Numbered from the stretch's first letter, positions 28,742 to 37,360 are shown. The stretch is DNA of 64,000 nucleotides from Prorocentrum cordatum (GCA_963575745.1 CAUYUJ010014761.1:98651-162650), one strand, 5' to 3'. Notes: generated by a model from the letters alone, not told the origin. Numbers and translations are program-made.

Positions 28742-30085
28742 GTGCCTGCATGGTATAGCCCTAATACCGGGCCCGTCAGAGCACTTGGTGCTCGGTACCC
28801 CCTTTCCGCTGTGAGCTCCTGGCGGAGCGTGCATGCCATGCCGTGGACGTGGACTTCTGAGCGTCCCCCTCCCTGGCGTGCGCAAGGTGATCAGCAGCGC
28901 CGTGATGCTGGTCGCCGTGGCCACAAGCGTCGCCGTGATGGTGATGCCTCATCCTACGCTGTCTGCAGCAAGTGCGGGCACTGGGAGTACCTCTACCATG
29001 GTCACGCTGCGTGCAGCCGGTGCGGCGGATCGTATTTCATGCACAATAAGGCTACGGGTGAGTCGAGTGCGGCGGTCGGCTCACAGGTTCCCCCCGATCT
29101 GTCAGGACAAGCGAGTGCTGCAGTCGCTCAATTTCCTGGCTTACGAGATGTGCTCGCTAACCACCTGCCGCCTCCACCACCGCCGAACGTCCCGTCCGAT
29201 GCGCAACTGGACGCAGCGGTGGCTGGAGAGCGGACTGCCTTGGCGAAGGGCGTGGAGGAGGCTGCCAAGGCTGAGCGCTTGGCCTGGCAGAGTCGCTCTG
29301 AGCGTCAAGAGGCTTTGCTCAAGGCCCGTGAGAAGGTCAAGCAGGCTGAGGCTGCCTTTGCCGAAGCTTCCTCGCACCTTGAGGAAGCCCAGTCTGCCCA
29401 TACCGTCGCCAAGGAAAAGAAGGACAGGTTCGATGAGGCCGCGTTCAAAAAGCAAAAGATGGAGGCTGCGGCGGCCGCTCAAGCTGCTGCGCGGCCCCCC
29501 TCCGCTGGTGCAGAGGGCCCACCTGGTGGAGAACCTGGAGGCGCTCATGGCGTTTCTGGAGCGGGCCCTGCGCCTGAAGAAGCCCGCGAAGTACTTCGCA
29601 AACTTCATACCCTTGGAGATGAAGACCTCCGGAAGCTTGCTGACAGCACCAAGGTCCCTTTCAGCGAGTGGTGCAACTTGCGCACCGCCCAGCTTGCCGC
29701 TCACAACGTCCTCAGTTCGGTCACTCCTGGCTCCTCGGCGTCTGCGTCGTCTGCTCCTGGAGTGGCTGGCGCTGATGAGGGTGCAGATGCTGCTATGGGC
29801 GGTGCGGGTGGCGAGGATGGTGGTGAACATAAGGCTGTTCCTGTCGATGCTGATGACGATCTTCTTGGTGAAACCGATCGGCAGGAGCTTTCTGAGCTTC
29901 GCAAGCGGTCTGCGGAGGAATGTAAGCCTGAGGACCTCGAGAGGTTGGAGACCCTCCTGGTCAAAAAATTCCATGCGCAAGCGCATAAGAAGCTCAAGGT
30001 GGCTACTTATGCTAACGATATGTGGGTCAACGCTTTTGCCCACTTGGCAGCCCCCCAAGTTGTGCAAGGCGCGTCGTTGGTTTGA
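28742..30085 (+). CDS. LINE ORF1 protein: zinc ribbon, coiled coil (447 aa)
   Basis: The start is the first ATG after the DinoSL, 30 nt downstream of it. Residues 75-94 form CSKC...CSRC, a CxxC-12-CxxC zinc ribbon preceded by a basic stretch (about 51-68). Residues about 155-250 are rich in Ala, Glu, Lys and Gln without Pro and read as a long coiled coil. A Pro run lies at 143-149. The remainder is acidic and low in complexity before a Leu/Lys-rich C terminus. ORF1 proteins of LINEs bind element RNA; a zinc ribbon plus coiled coil fits RNA binding and self-association. The frame ends at a TGA (30083-30085) that overlaps ORF2. Function is inferred from position and architecture; no database match was run. 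Confidence 0.85.
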   Translation: MPAWYSPNTGPVRALGARYPLSAVSSWRSVHAMPWTWTSERPPPWRAQGDQQRRDAGRRGHKRRRDGDASSYAVCSKCGHWEYLYHGHAACSRCGGSYFMHNKATGESSAAVGSQVPPDLSGQASAAVAQFPGLRDVLANHLPPPPPPNVPSDAQLDAAVAGERTALAKGVEEAAKAERLAWQSRSERQEALLKAREKVKQAEAAFAEASSHLEEAQSAHTVAKEKKDRFDEAAFKKQKMEAAAAAQAAARPPSAGAEGPPGGEPGGAHGVSGAGPAPEEAREVLRKLHTLGDEDLRKLADSTKVPFSEWCNLRTAQLAAHNVLSSVTPGSSASASSAPGVAGADEGADAAMGGAGGEDGGEHKAVPVDADDDLLGETDRQELSELRKRSAEECKPEDLERLETLLVKKFHAQAHKKLKVATYANDMWVNAFAHLAAPQVVQGASLV

Positions 30086-33000
30086 CGAGTCCCTGGGGCA
30101 GCGATGGCAGAGGGTCGACGTGAGCTCGACGATCGATGTCAAGTTCTGCAACGTTTCCAGCTGGTCTGAACTGGCCAAGTCTGAACTTGCCAGAGCTGTC
30201 GAGGACGTTGACGTTTACCTCTTTGCCGAGCACCATCAGGGACCCGACAAGCTACAGGCCGCCAAGAGAGACTGCTCATCTATGGGATGGCGCCCGCACT
30301 TCCAAGCAGCCCTTCCCTCGCCTGGCGGAGGATGGCATGGTGGTGTCGGCGCTGTCGTGCAGAAGGCGGTCTACTGTAAGAAATTCCTACGTAGTCTCCC
30401 CGCTGGGGTCGAGAACGTGGGCCAGGGGCAGAGTTGGTTTTTCCTGGAAATGAAGACGCAGCATTGTACGCTCGCTCTGGGAGTTATCTATCTGGTCTCT
30501 GGGATTGGAGCTTCCGGTATAAATCTCGACCGTCTCCATGAAGTGGTTGAGTTCCTGGGGATGCTTGAGTGCCCGTGGATCCTCTTGGGAGATTTCAACA
30601 TGGAGCCCCTCGAGTTGCACCAGTGTGGTTTCTGTGAGGTTGTCTCCGGCGTCACGGTGGACCCCCGCAATACTGACTTCACCTGTGACAAAGGCGCTGG
30701 CCGCCTGATCGATTATGCTGTCGTCTCGCGGGACATCCGCCCATACCTTACGATTGATGCGGATTGGAGCTCCGCTTTTAAGACACACGCCTGCTTGCAT
30801 GTGCAGATGTCGCTCGATGTTCTCCGCGACACCGTGATGAAACGAGATCGACCAGTCCCAATCGGGGCCCACCCTGGGCCTGATCAGTGTTGGAGTGATT
30901 TTGTCCACCGTGCCGGTGACCAAGTTGTGGAGATACCTCGCGAAGTCCGTGGAGCTTTTCTCGAGTTTCACTGGCCGCGACACTCGCAAGGACTCTCGGA
31001 AGCCTATCAAAAGTGGTCTACTGCTGCGGAAATGCTGTTTTGCTCCCGCTCCCTCCACACCTGGCCGTCGCCAGGGGGGCGCAGGGGCAGAGCAGTAGTT
31101 GTGCAGGAGCGGACCCTTCCCAAACGAGGAGTGATGAAACAAGGTTTTTCCCACCCCTGCCTGGCTTTTTGGACGCTGATATCGCCCCGCCTGTACGATT
31201 TTGCTGTCGCCTTGAAGAGAGGAGGCACCACCCAGGTCACCGCTCTCAGGACTCTCCTCCGAGCGCGCGGTGATGAGGTGGGTCTACACCTTGAAGGCCT
31301 TGCCGATGCACGGCAAGCTGCTGTCTGGACAGGGTGGTTGCAAGATATCCCAGGTGACCCTCGGAAGCTTGAGGTCATCCAAGGAGCTCTCGTCCCCGTC
31401 CTTCGTCGCGCGTGGACTGCGGCTCGGAAAGCTAATCGCCTCGGTATCCAGGCCTGGCTCTCTAAGGGACTCGCGGGGGGAGCGAAAGTGGTGCACCGTT
31501 GGTTACGGTCTGACGCCAAAAAAGAGGTTGAGATGTTTGTTACTCCCACTTTTGTTGCCCAAACCCCCCAAGAGCTGATGAGTTATCGCGAGCAGTTTTG
31601 GGCGTCCTGGTGGACGCCGACGAGTAGGCAGGTCGGTGATCTTGAGTACGCTATGCAGCGCCTCCGGCCTGTTGCTGAGCTGGAGGCGCTTGAGGCTCGC
31701 GGCATTGAGGGCCAAGATGTGCTCTCGGCTTGTAAGTGTTTCTCGGCCGACACGGCCCTTGGCGTGGACGGGTGGTCCCCTTGTGATTTGATGCGGCTTC
31801 CTGGTGAAGCCCTGGATCACTTGGCCACCATTTTTAATGGCATTGAGTATGCCCTTGAGTTCCCCCAGCAGGTGTATCTCTGTCTGGTCGCCCTCCTGCC
31901 CAAAACGGCGACGTCTGAAAGACCCATCACTAAGTGCCCCACCCTCTACCGGTTGTACACCCGCATACGCGGGGACAAAATCCAGGACTGGACCGATTCC
32001 CACGTCGCCTTCTGGGATGCGGCTGTGAAGAAATCGTCGGCCTTGCGTGCCGCCATGCTCCGTGAGGTTTTGCACGAATGTGCTCGGGCGGAGGGGGTCT
32101 TTTCGGTTTCCGGGCACTGGGATATGGAGAAGTTTTTTGACACCATCGACCCAAGTAAGCTCATCGGCTTGGCTCAGGCTGTCGACTACTCCTCCCTGCT
32201 CCTCTACCTGGGCCTCCTGATCCACACTTCCCCCAGGCTCCTCGAGGTCCAGTCCCTGGTGTCGGGGGTTACGCAGGCAGGCCAGTCCATTTTAGCTGGA
32301 TGTTCCCAGTCCCTGCCATGGATCAAATGTTATCTCTATGACATCTTGGAGGCGGCACATTGCCGTGTCCCTCGAGTTCCGATTTCGGCGTATGTGGACG
32401 ACCTTACCCAGTGCATCCAGGGCTCCGTGCAGGACATCATTGCTAAACTGGTGCCGGCTGCGCGAGAACTTTGTGATGTATTGAAACGTCGTGGGTGTAA
32501 GATCTCGTCGAAGTCGTGCGTCGTCGCCTCTTCTCGGCAAGTTGGTCGGCCTTTTCAGGCTCTCTGTGATGAGCTGAACGTTCCGCTTAAAGTTGTTGAT
32601 TCTGTGAAGGATTTGGGAGTCGGGACCACGGCTGGGAGGAGAAGGACGATGTGGAAAATGACTCAGCGCAAGGAAGAGGCTGAGCTTCGCAGTAAGAGGC
32701 TCACGTTCCTGGCCCATGTTAATCGTCGTGCTCGCAAGTTGTTCAAACCAGGTGTGGTTGCAGTTGGCACATGGAGCCATCAAGTCCTTGGCACTCCGCC
32801 CTCGCGCATGCGTTCACTTCGTGCCCAGGCGGCTAAAGCGACAGGACGATGGCATGCTGGCTGTTGTACCACTACCCTCCTTGCTCTTGATCATGCTATG
32901 TCCGATGACCCAGCGTATAAGATACGCTATGAACATTTTTTGGAATGGAGCCGAACTTACAGGGCCCTTGACCCTAGCCAGATCTGTAGCGTGAACAAAG

Positions 33001-34775
33001 TATGGCCCAAACTGTTAGCTAAGCTGCGAAGTGTTCCACCAGTTCACCGGTGGCGTCATGTGCGGGGCCCGATCGCGTCTGTCATCATGTGTATCTTGGA
33101 GCTCAATGGGAACCCATTGGAGCCCTGCACGTGGAGATTCCCTGATGTCACCCTCCATGTTGATCGACGTGAGTTTCCGTATTTTTTGTGGAAGACGGTT
33201 GAAAAACAAGTGGGCCGTATGCTTTGGGTCCAAGCCTCTGAGGCTTACGGGGGGCAGGGTCTGCATGAAGGTGTTGATTTTACTGTATTGCGAAAGCTGC
33301 GGAAATCGCTTTATCGGCAAGGCGATTTCGACGGCGTTGCTATATTGAATCACCTCGCCTCTGGCGGCCAGTGGCCTGAGCAGCGCCTCAAGGACAGTGG
33401 CTATCTCAGCAATGGTGTCTGCCCTCGTTGTGGAGTTCGCCAGGAAACACCGTGGCACAGACACTGGGGCTGTCAAGATAATGCGAACATTGATGATGTC
33501 CACATACACCTCACTAACCATGTGTATCAAGATTCCCTCGATGGCGTGCCTGAGTCGGAGTGTTTCTGGACTCGTGGGCTGGTTCCCATAGGCTGGACGG
33601 TCGGAGTGTTGCCTCCCGTGGAAACTAAAGTTTGGGCCTGGGGATCTTTTCATGAGGCGCTTCGTGAAGGTGTTCTGATTCATGGGGGGATTTTTGGGAG
33701 CGACGCTTCTGGAGGAGATCATACGAAGGATTGGAGGTTGAGGAGATGCGGGTGGTCTGTTGTTCACCTCCATCCAGGGACCCTCCAGGTGGCTGGCGTG
33801 TTGTGTGGAACCCTCCCTGGTGCCGAGCAAAGCTCTCCCCGAGCGGAACTGTATGCCGTGATCAAGCTGTTGCAAATGGTTGTCGGTGATGCGGTGCTGT
33901 ACACCGACTTCCTGCCGATTGCACGCGCGTTTGCTCGGAAGGACGTTGAAGTAGATCACTCGTGCATGCTGGACCTGTGGCAGCAGGTCTGGGACCAGCT
34001 TGGCGACAGAGATGGCCGGCTGGAAGTCCACTGGTGCAAGAGCCACTCCACCTTCAAGCAGGTTTCCGCCCACCGCCTGACCCCCCAGGGATTAGTCGCC
34101 AATGGCGTTGCCGATTACTTTGCGGGGGAAGCTGCCAAGTGGGGGGCCCTCCCTGCTGAGAAGGTAAGGGAAATTTCTAATGTAGATGAAAATTGTTTAC
34201 GTGTTGTTAAACGACTCCTCGCTGTCTCCAGGCACGTTTCGCTCACGTGCCCGAGGACGCGCGAGGATCGTCTAGGTAGGGAGCACCACAAAGAGCGAGG
34301 GCCCTGTTCGAGCAACCTCCGCAGAGCGAGATTGCGTGAGCAGGGCCATGATGTGTTTAAAGTGGCTGGATCCTTTAAGTGCTCACGGTGTCTCTGTAGA
34401 TTCCCTGCTGTCCGAGGGGAGCTGGCCAAATTCTGGCCTGGTCCGTGTCCTGGTGCGCTGGTGTTGGGGTCCTCGTCGTCTGGCAGGTTGGGCCCTTCGA
34501 CTTCCCCTGGCCCCGCGTCCCAGGGCTACCCAAACGGACATCCATGTTTCTCGCGTGCGCACCCGACGCACGTCCTGGCTGAATTCAAAGGTATATTGTA
34601 CTGTCGTTGCTGCGGGTGCTTTGCTGCCAACACTGTTCAGAAGTTGGCCAAGCCTTGTCCACCCGCGTCTCCGGAGACAGGCAGACGGAAGCTGTCCGCC
34701 ACTGGCAGGCGCAATCTTGAGCGGCTGGCTGAAGGCAAGCCCCCCAAGTATGGCATGGCCTTCCCCGCTCCCTGA
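30009..34775 (+). CDS. LINE ORF2 polyprotein: APE endonuclease, reverse transcriptase, RNase H, two zinc modules
   Basis: Numbering is from the in-frame ATG at 30009 (1588 aa); this start is uncertain because recognisable protein begins only near 30081, and the frame is +1 relative to ORF1. APE endonuclease: Glu74 (LFAEHH), GDFN with Asp195 and Asn197, Asp235 (RLIDYAVVS) and His260/264. RT: motif A GHWDMEKFFD (Asp705), motif B GVTQAGQSILAGCSQS, motif C AYVDDL (Asp797-798). RNase H: Asp1232 (GSDASGG), Glu1280 (PRAELY), Asp1300 (YTDF) and Asp1369 (NGVADYF), so the DEDD set is complete. Two Cys modules follow: Cys1458/1461/1463 and Cys1532/1535/1536/1538, each followed by a downstream Cys and a basic tail. 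Upstream continuation of this frame into ORF1 (to 28833) is a shadow. The protein would nick target DNA, reverse-transcribe the RNA and degrade the hybrid strand. No damage is seen. Confidence 0.92.
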   Translation: MLTICGSTLLPTWQPPKLCKARRWFDESLGQRWQRVDVSSTIDVKFCNVSSWSELAKSELARAVEDVDVYLFAEHHQGPDKLQAAKRDCSSMGWRPHFQAALPSPGGGWHGGVGAVVQKAVYCKKFLRSLPAGVENVGQGQSWFFLEMKTQHCTLALGVIYLVSGIGASGINLDRLHEVVEFLGMLECPWILLGDFNMEPLELHQCGFCEVVSGVTVDPRNTDFTCDKGAGRLIDYAVVSRDIRPYLTIDADWSSAFKTHACLHVQMSLDVLRDTVMKRDRPVPIGAHPGPDQCWSDFVHRAGDQVVEIPREVRGAFLEFHWPRHSQGLSEAYQKWSTAAEMLFCSRSLHTWPSPGGRRGRAVVVQERTLPKRGVMKQGFSHPCLAFWTLISPRLYDFAVALKRGGTTQVTALRTLLRARGDEVGLHLEGLADARQAAVWTGWLQDIPGDPRKLEVIQGALVPVLRRAWTAARKANRLGIQAWLSKGLAGGAKVVHRWLRSDAKKEVEMFVTPTFVAQTPQELMSYREQFWASWWTPTSRQVGDLEYAMQRLRPVAELEALEARGIEGQDVLSACKCFSADTALGVDGWSPCDLMRLPGEALDHLATIFNGIEYALEFPQQVYLCLVALLPKTATSERPITKCPTLYRLYTRIRGDKIQDWTDSHVAFWDAAVKKSSALRAAMLREVLHECARAEGVFSVSGHWDMEKFFDTIDPSKLIGLAQAVDYSSLLLYLGLLIHTSPRLLEVQSLVSGVTQAGQSILAGCSQSLPWIKCYLYDILEAAHCRVPRVPISAYVDDLTQCIQGSVQDIIAKLVPAARELCDVLKRRGCKISSKSCVVASSRQVGRPFQALCDELNVPLKVVDSVKDLGVGTTAGRRRTMWKMTQRKEEAELRSKRLTFLAHVNRRARKLFKPGVVAVGTWSHQVLGTPPSRMRSLRAQAAKATGRWHAGCCTTTLLALDHAMSDDPAYKIRYEHFLEWSRTYRALDPSQICSVNKVWPKLLAKLRSVPPVHRWRHVRGPIASVIMCILELNGNPLEPCTWRFPDVTLHVDRREFPYFLWKTVEKQVGRMLWVQASEAYGGQGLHEGVDFTVLRKLRKSLYRQGDFDGVAILNHLASGGQWPEQRLKDSGYLSNGVCPRCGVRQETPWHRHWGCQDNANIDDVHIHLTNHVYQDSLDGVPESECFWTRGLVPIGWTVGVLPPVETKVWAWGSFHEALREGVLIHGGIFGSDASGGDHTKDWRLRRCGWSVVHLHPGTLQVAGVLCGTLPGAEQSSPRAELYAVIKLLQMVVGDAVLYTDFLPIARAFARKDVEVDHSCMLDLWQQVWDQLGDRDGRLEVHWCKSHSTFKQVSAHRLTPQGLVANGVADYFAGEAAKWGALPAEKVREISNVDENCLRVVKRLLAVSRHVSLTCPRTREDRLGREHHKERGPCSSNLRRARLREQGHDVFKVAGSFKCSRCLCRFPAVRGELAKFWPGPCPGALVLGSSSSGRLGPSTSPGPASQGYPNGHPCFSRAHPTHVLAEFKGILYCRCCGCFAANTVQKLAKPCPPASPETGRRKLSATGRRNLERLAEGKPPKYGMAFPAP

Positions 34776-34839
34776 CTGTATTGATCCCGTGGGCCCGAGC
34801 TTGCACTCGTGAATCCCCCGAATGCTGGAATCGCTGGAA
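34776..34839 (+). other. LINE 3' untranslated region and tail
   Basis: Only 64 nt separate the ORF2 stop from the element end. The tail is GCTGGAATC repeated twice (34824-34841, overlapping the first base pairs of the duplication). Short tandem tails instead of poly(A) are known in several LINE clades. Confidence 0.7.
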
Positions 34840-34853
34840 TCCTCCGTTCCTCC
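34840..34853. repeat. Candidate target-site duplication, right copy
   Basis: TCCTCCGTTCCTCC, identical to 28675-28688 just upstream of the DinoSL. Confidence 0.65.
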
Positions 34854-35010
34854 TGTTCCTCCTCCTCGTCCTCCTCGTCCTGTTCCTCCTCCTCCTCCTC
34901 CTCCTCCTTACACGCGTCGGCGGATGGCGAAGAAATCAGCGCAATGGGAAGAAAGTGGTGGAAGGTGCAGGACTTCAGATATGGCACGAGCGCGCCTAGC
35001 TTGATACGAA
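34854..35010. repeat. Repeat unit K, copy 1, 3' part
   Basis: After the TCC run, CACGCGTCGGCGGATGGCG, then ATCAGCGCAATGGGAAGAAA, then TCAGATATGGCACGAGCGC, then AGCTTG match 35503-35602 in order. It completes the unit begun at 28240 and interrupted by the LINE. Confidence 0.6.
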
Positions 35011-35510
35011 GACTCTCTCTCTCTCTCTCTCACTCTCTCCCGCGAAGATGGCCACGGAGTCACCCGCCACCCTCCGCGCACTGTACATAGCACACAGGAG
35101 TCCACGATTTGGCCCAATACATTTATCAACAGCCCAGTCGTCTCCAATCTGTCGAAATAATACTCCCGCTGCAGCGTTGAACTCATTTCAGAATCCGCGC
35201 TTTGCTCCCATCGTTCAGAATGGCTCGCCCCAGCGCGGGACCATTTTCTGGATCCGAGACACTCCTCATCTTCGTCGCTCCCTCTTTTCCCCTCCTCCGC
35301 CCTCCCCTGGTGTTCCTGCTCCTCCCGCTCCTTGCGCTCCAACTCCTGCTGCTGCTGTTTGTCCTCGTCCTCCTCCTTCCGTCTCCTCTTCCTTTCCTCC
35401 AGCGCATCCTCCTGCTCATTCGCCATCTCCTCCTCCAGTGTGCGCAGCTCCCTCTTTCCGATGGCGCACAGCACAGCGTCCTTCTGGGAGTTCCAGGCCC
35501 GCTGTTGCAC
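34908..35510 (-). CDS. Coding-like open frame in repeat unit K (200 codons), unrecognised
   Basis: A minus-strand frame starts with residues MQQRAWNSQKDAVLCAIGKR and continues as a highly charged Glu/Lys/Arg/Gln coiled coil (about residues 20-75), then a less charged half. Its DEECLGSRKWSRA motif has a counterpart, DEERLGSRRVARA, in the minus strand of the interrupted copy near 28520. Conservation of the peptide between diverged copies is the only support. The C-terminal part crosses a CT microsatellite (about 35011-35040), so the true end is doubtful. It may be an exon fragment of an unknown gene. Confidence 0.3.
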   Translation of the reverse strand: MQQRAWNSQKDAVLCAIGKRELRTLEEEMANEQEDALEERKRRRKEEDEDKQQQQELERKEREEQEHQGRAEEGKRGSDEDEECLGSRKWSRAGASHSERWEQSADSEMSSTLQREYYFDRLETTGLLINVLGQIVDSCVLCTVRGGWRVTPWPSSRERVRERERESSYQARRARAISEVLHLPPLSSHCADFFAIRRRV

Positions 35511-35610
35511 GCGTCAGCGGGGAGAGAAGACATCATCACACTGAGAAAGGATGGGTGGGGGGGTAGGATGTCAGACATGGCGGGAGCGCACCAAGCTTGC
35601 CAGTGAGCCC
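35140..35610. repeat. Repeat unit K, copy 2 (uninterrupted)
   Basis: TCCCGCTGCAGCG at about 35164, then TCAGAATCCGCGCTTTGCTC, TGGATCCGAG, pyrimidine-rich run, CACGCGTCAGCGGGGAGA, TCAGACATGGCGGGAGCGC, AGCTTG. It shows the pre-insertion order of the unit into which the LINE was placed. TTGGCCCAATAC near 35109 and TTGGCCCACTAC near 35835 suggest a third partial copy. Confidence 0.6.
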
Positions 35611-35810
35611 CTCTCTCCCCTCCTCCGGCCCCTCCCCTCGTTGAGTCTCGCTGATCTGGCGGGCGGAGGTCTCTGAGAGGTCTCTTAAAGGTCTCCAGAG
35701 CTCTCTGAGGTCCTGCGGAGAGGTCCTGGGAGGCCCCTCAGGGCCCAAAAAAGGCCGAGCACGTCTCGTGACATTGATCCTCGTCCTCGAGTAGATGGTC
35801 GGGACCTGTT
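35611..35810. other. Unassigned sequence
   Basis: Contains CT/CTCTGAG-rich words; nothing recognised. Confidence 0.4.
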
Positions 35811-35868
35811 GGATAGCGTGTCGCTCCGCCAATTTTGGCCCACTACGTTTCAACACGACACGCTATCC
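35811..35868. repeat. Perfect 13-bp hairpin GGATAGCGTGTCG
   Basis: Arms at 35811-35823 and 35856-35868 are exactly complementary, with a 32-nt loop. ATAGCGTGTCG recurs at 35963 and GATAGCGTGTCGCTCCGC at 57910, so the arm belongs to a dispersed sequence. Confidence 0.7.
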
Positions 35869-35869
35869 A

Positions 35870-36280
35870 TTTCCTGGCCCTCAAGCGTCAACGTCATGGG
35901 CCTTTGCCGACCTCCCGCCCCGCGGATCGGAGATACAGGCTATCCACTCGCAAGGCATAGCGTGTCGCCGGGGCCGCCGACGCGACACGATAAGTAAACG
36001 CTCCCGACCGTATGCGCCGGCTCCCCGACCCAGACCTAAGGAACGGCTCGAAACCCAGAGCTCCTCCCCTGAGCCCGAAGTGCCTCTCCTGGAGCTTTGC
36101 TGTGCTCTTGCTCGCTAGAGCATTCGACACGTGTGCGGAGCTACGCTGTCAATGCGACGCTTTCCTGAGGCTTTCCTGTGTTCCTGCTCTGAGCGCACAC
36201 CGCTTGAGGCGGCGGAGACAGAGAAACAACAAAACGGCATAAGCATAAACTTTCGGTGCTCCGCGCTGATTTCTTGGATC
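35870..36280. other. Unassigned sequence
   Basis: No gene recognised. Confidence 0.4.
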
Positions 36281-36370
36281 GGCGCTGGACCCCTCGCTTC
36301 CGTGGAGCGCGGAGCGCGCCAAGGGCGGCGCCGGAGGCGCCGCCAGGGGTGCTCAAGCGCCGATCCGAGA
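36281..36370. repeat. Dispersed repeat family M, copy 1
   Basis: GGCGCTGGACCCC, then GCGGAGCGCGCCAAGGG, then a GGCGCCGGAGGCGCC palindrome, then GATCCGAG. The same order occurs at 58338-58418. Confidence 0.55.
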
Positions 36371-36424
36371 AACCCGAACAGAGCTCCGAAAGTTTATGCT
36401 CATGCCGTGCTTCTTTTCCGACTC

Positions 36425-36750
36425 GGAGACCCACCTCGCCCGCCTCGCGCCTCGACGCCCCCCGCCTCGCGCCTTTCGCGTCTCGACGTCGCCTCGCCCG
36501 CCTCGCGCCTTTCGCGTCTCGACGTCGCCTCGCCCGCCTCGCGCCTCTCCTCGTCCGCCTCGCGCCTCGACGCCCGCCTCGCGCCTCGACGTCTACCTCG
36601 CGCCTCGACACCGCCCACCACTGCGCCTCGCGCCTCGACGTCGCCTGCCCGCCTCGCGCCTCCTCGTCCGCCTCGCGCCTCGACGTCCGCCTCGCGCCTC
36701 GACGTCGCCCGCCTCGCGCCTCGACGTCCGCCTCGCGCCACGACGCGACG
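36425..36750. repeat. Minisatellite CGCCTCGCGCCTCGACGTC
   Basis: The word CGCCTCGCGCCTCGACGTC and truncated forms repeat about 18 times. A longer period (CGCCTTTCGCGTCTCGACGT at about 36470 and 36508) is visible at the start. Long frames on both strands are artefacts. Confidence 0.8.
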
Positions 36751-36764
36751 TCCGACAAATGGCA

Positions 36765-36918
36765 GGAGGGGAAACCAACACACAGACAGAACGAATCGTC
36801 GATTCCCAAGGAAATATGGGAAAACATGGGATGTGTGGGGGGGCGGAGCATGGAAACATATTGGGAATCCTGGGACCTGTGTGTATCTATTTGTGTGTGC
36901 CCTTGGGCCCCTTTCCAG
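36765..36918 (-). mobile_element. Dispersed element family L, copy 1
   Basis: Minus-strand sequence matches 37732-37888 and 58777-58929: GGGCCC...GGGACACACAAATAAATA-type end, GATTCCC, TTTTCCCATATTTCC, GGGAATCGACGAT and CTGTCTGTGTG. The two ends share AGACACAA/GATTCCC words in inverted order, so it may be a foldback element of about 155 bp. AT-richer than its surroundings. Confidence 0.65.
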
Positions 36919-36919
36919 G

Positions 36920-37285
36920 AGCACCGCCCCTCCCCGGCCTTCGAGGCCCGAAGCTCCTCGACCTTCGAGGCTCGAAGATCGACGCTGTGCCTGGGCGGAG
37001 GCCTGCCTGACAGGACCTCCCCGGGCCTCGGGGCGCCGGCGGTGCGAGACCCCTGGGCAGCCCGCGACGGCCCTGTGCCTCTCCGCTGCGTGCCAGTTGG
37101 CACAGTGGCCTCTCCGCCCGCCCCCGCGCCTCGACGTCGCCCGAGGCCCCCGCGGCCCCGGCGCTCACCGCTCGCCCCGCGGCGGCGGCGGGACGCCCTG
37201 GGCTCGGCCGCCGGCTCGGGCCTCTGGGGCAGCGCCGAGGGGGCTCGACGCGGGGCCGGCCAGCAGCGAATCGGAACACCGGATC
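36920..37285. other. Unassigned GC-rich sequence
   Basis: No gene recognised. Confidence 0.4.
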
Positions 37286-37288
37286 GAA

Positions 37289-37335
<47 letters not shown>

Positions 37336-37360
37336 TTCGTCGTCGTCTTCGTCTTCTTCA
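37286..37360. repeat. (GTC)n tract
   Basis: GTC triplets, with GTCTTC interruptions in the right third. Confidence 0.9.

Larger units (their letters stand above)
28689..34839 (+). mobile_element. Apparently full-length LINE retrotransposon with DinoSL 5' end (LINE-1 of this window)
   Basis: The 6.15-kb element starts with CC plus the DinoSL match, has a roughly 30-nt leader, ORF1 (28742-30085), ORF2 (30009-34775) and a 64-nt 3' untranslated region ending in two GCTGGAATC repeats. Its flanks are TCCTCCGTTCCTCC on both sides. Both ORFs are uninterrupted and all catalytic motifs expected for APE, RT and RNase H are present, so it looks young and possibly competent. It is inserted in the TCC tract of repeat unit K. 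The 5' DinoSL implies that the RNA reverse-transcribed here was a trans-spliced mRNA. Confidence 0.85.

Noticed and set aside
28833-30008. Upstream continuation of the ORF2 frame through ORF1 (would make a 1980-residue protein)
   Set aside because: Composition is Arg/Leu/Ser-rich and motif-free, while the overlapping +2 frame encodes a coherent zinc-ribbon and coiled-coil ORF1. It is a shadow frame.
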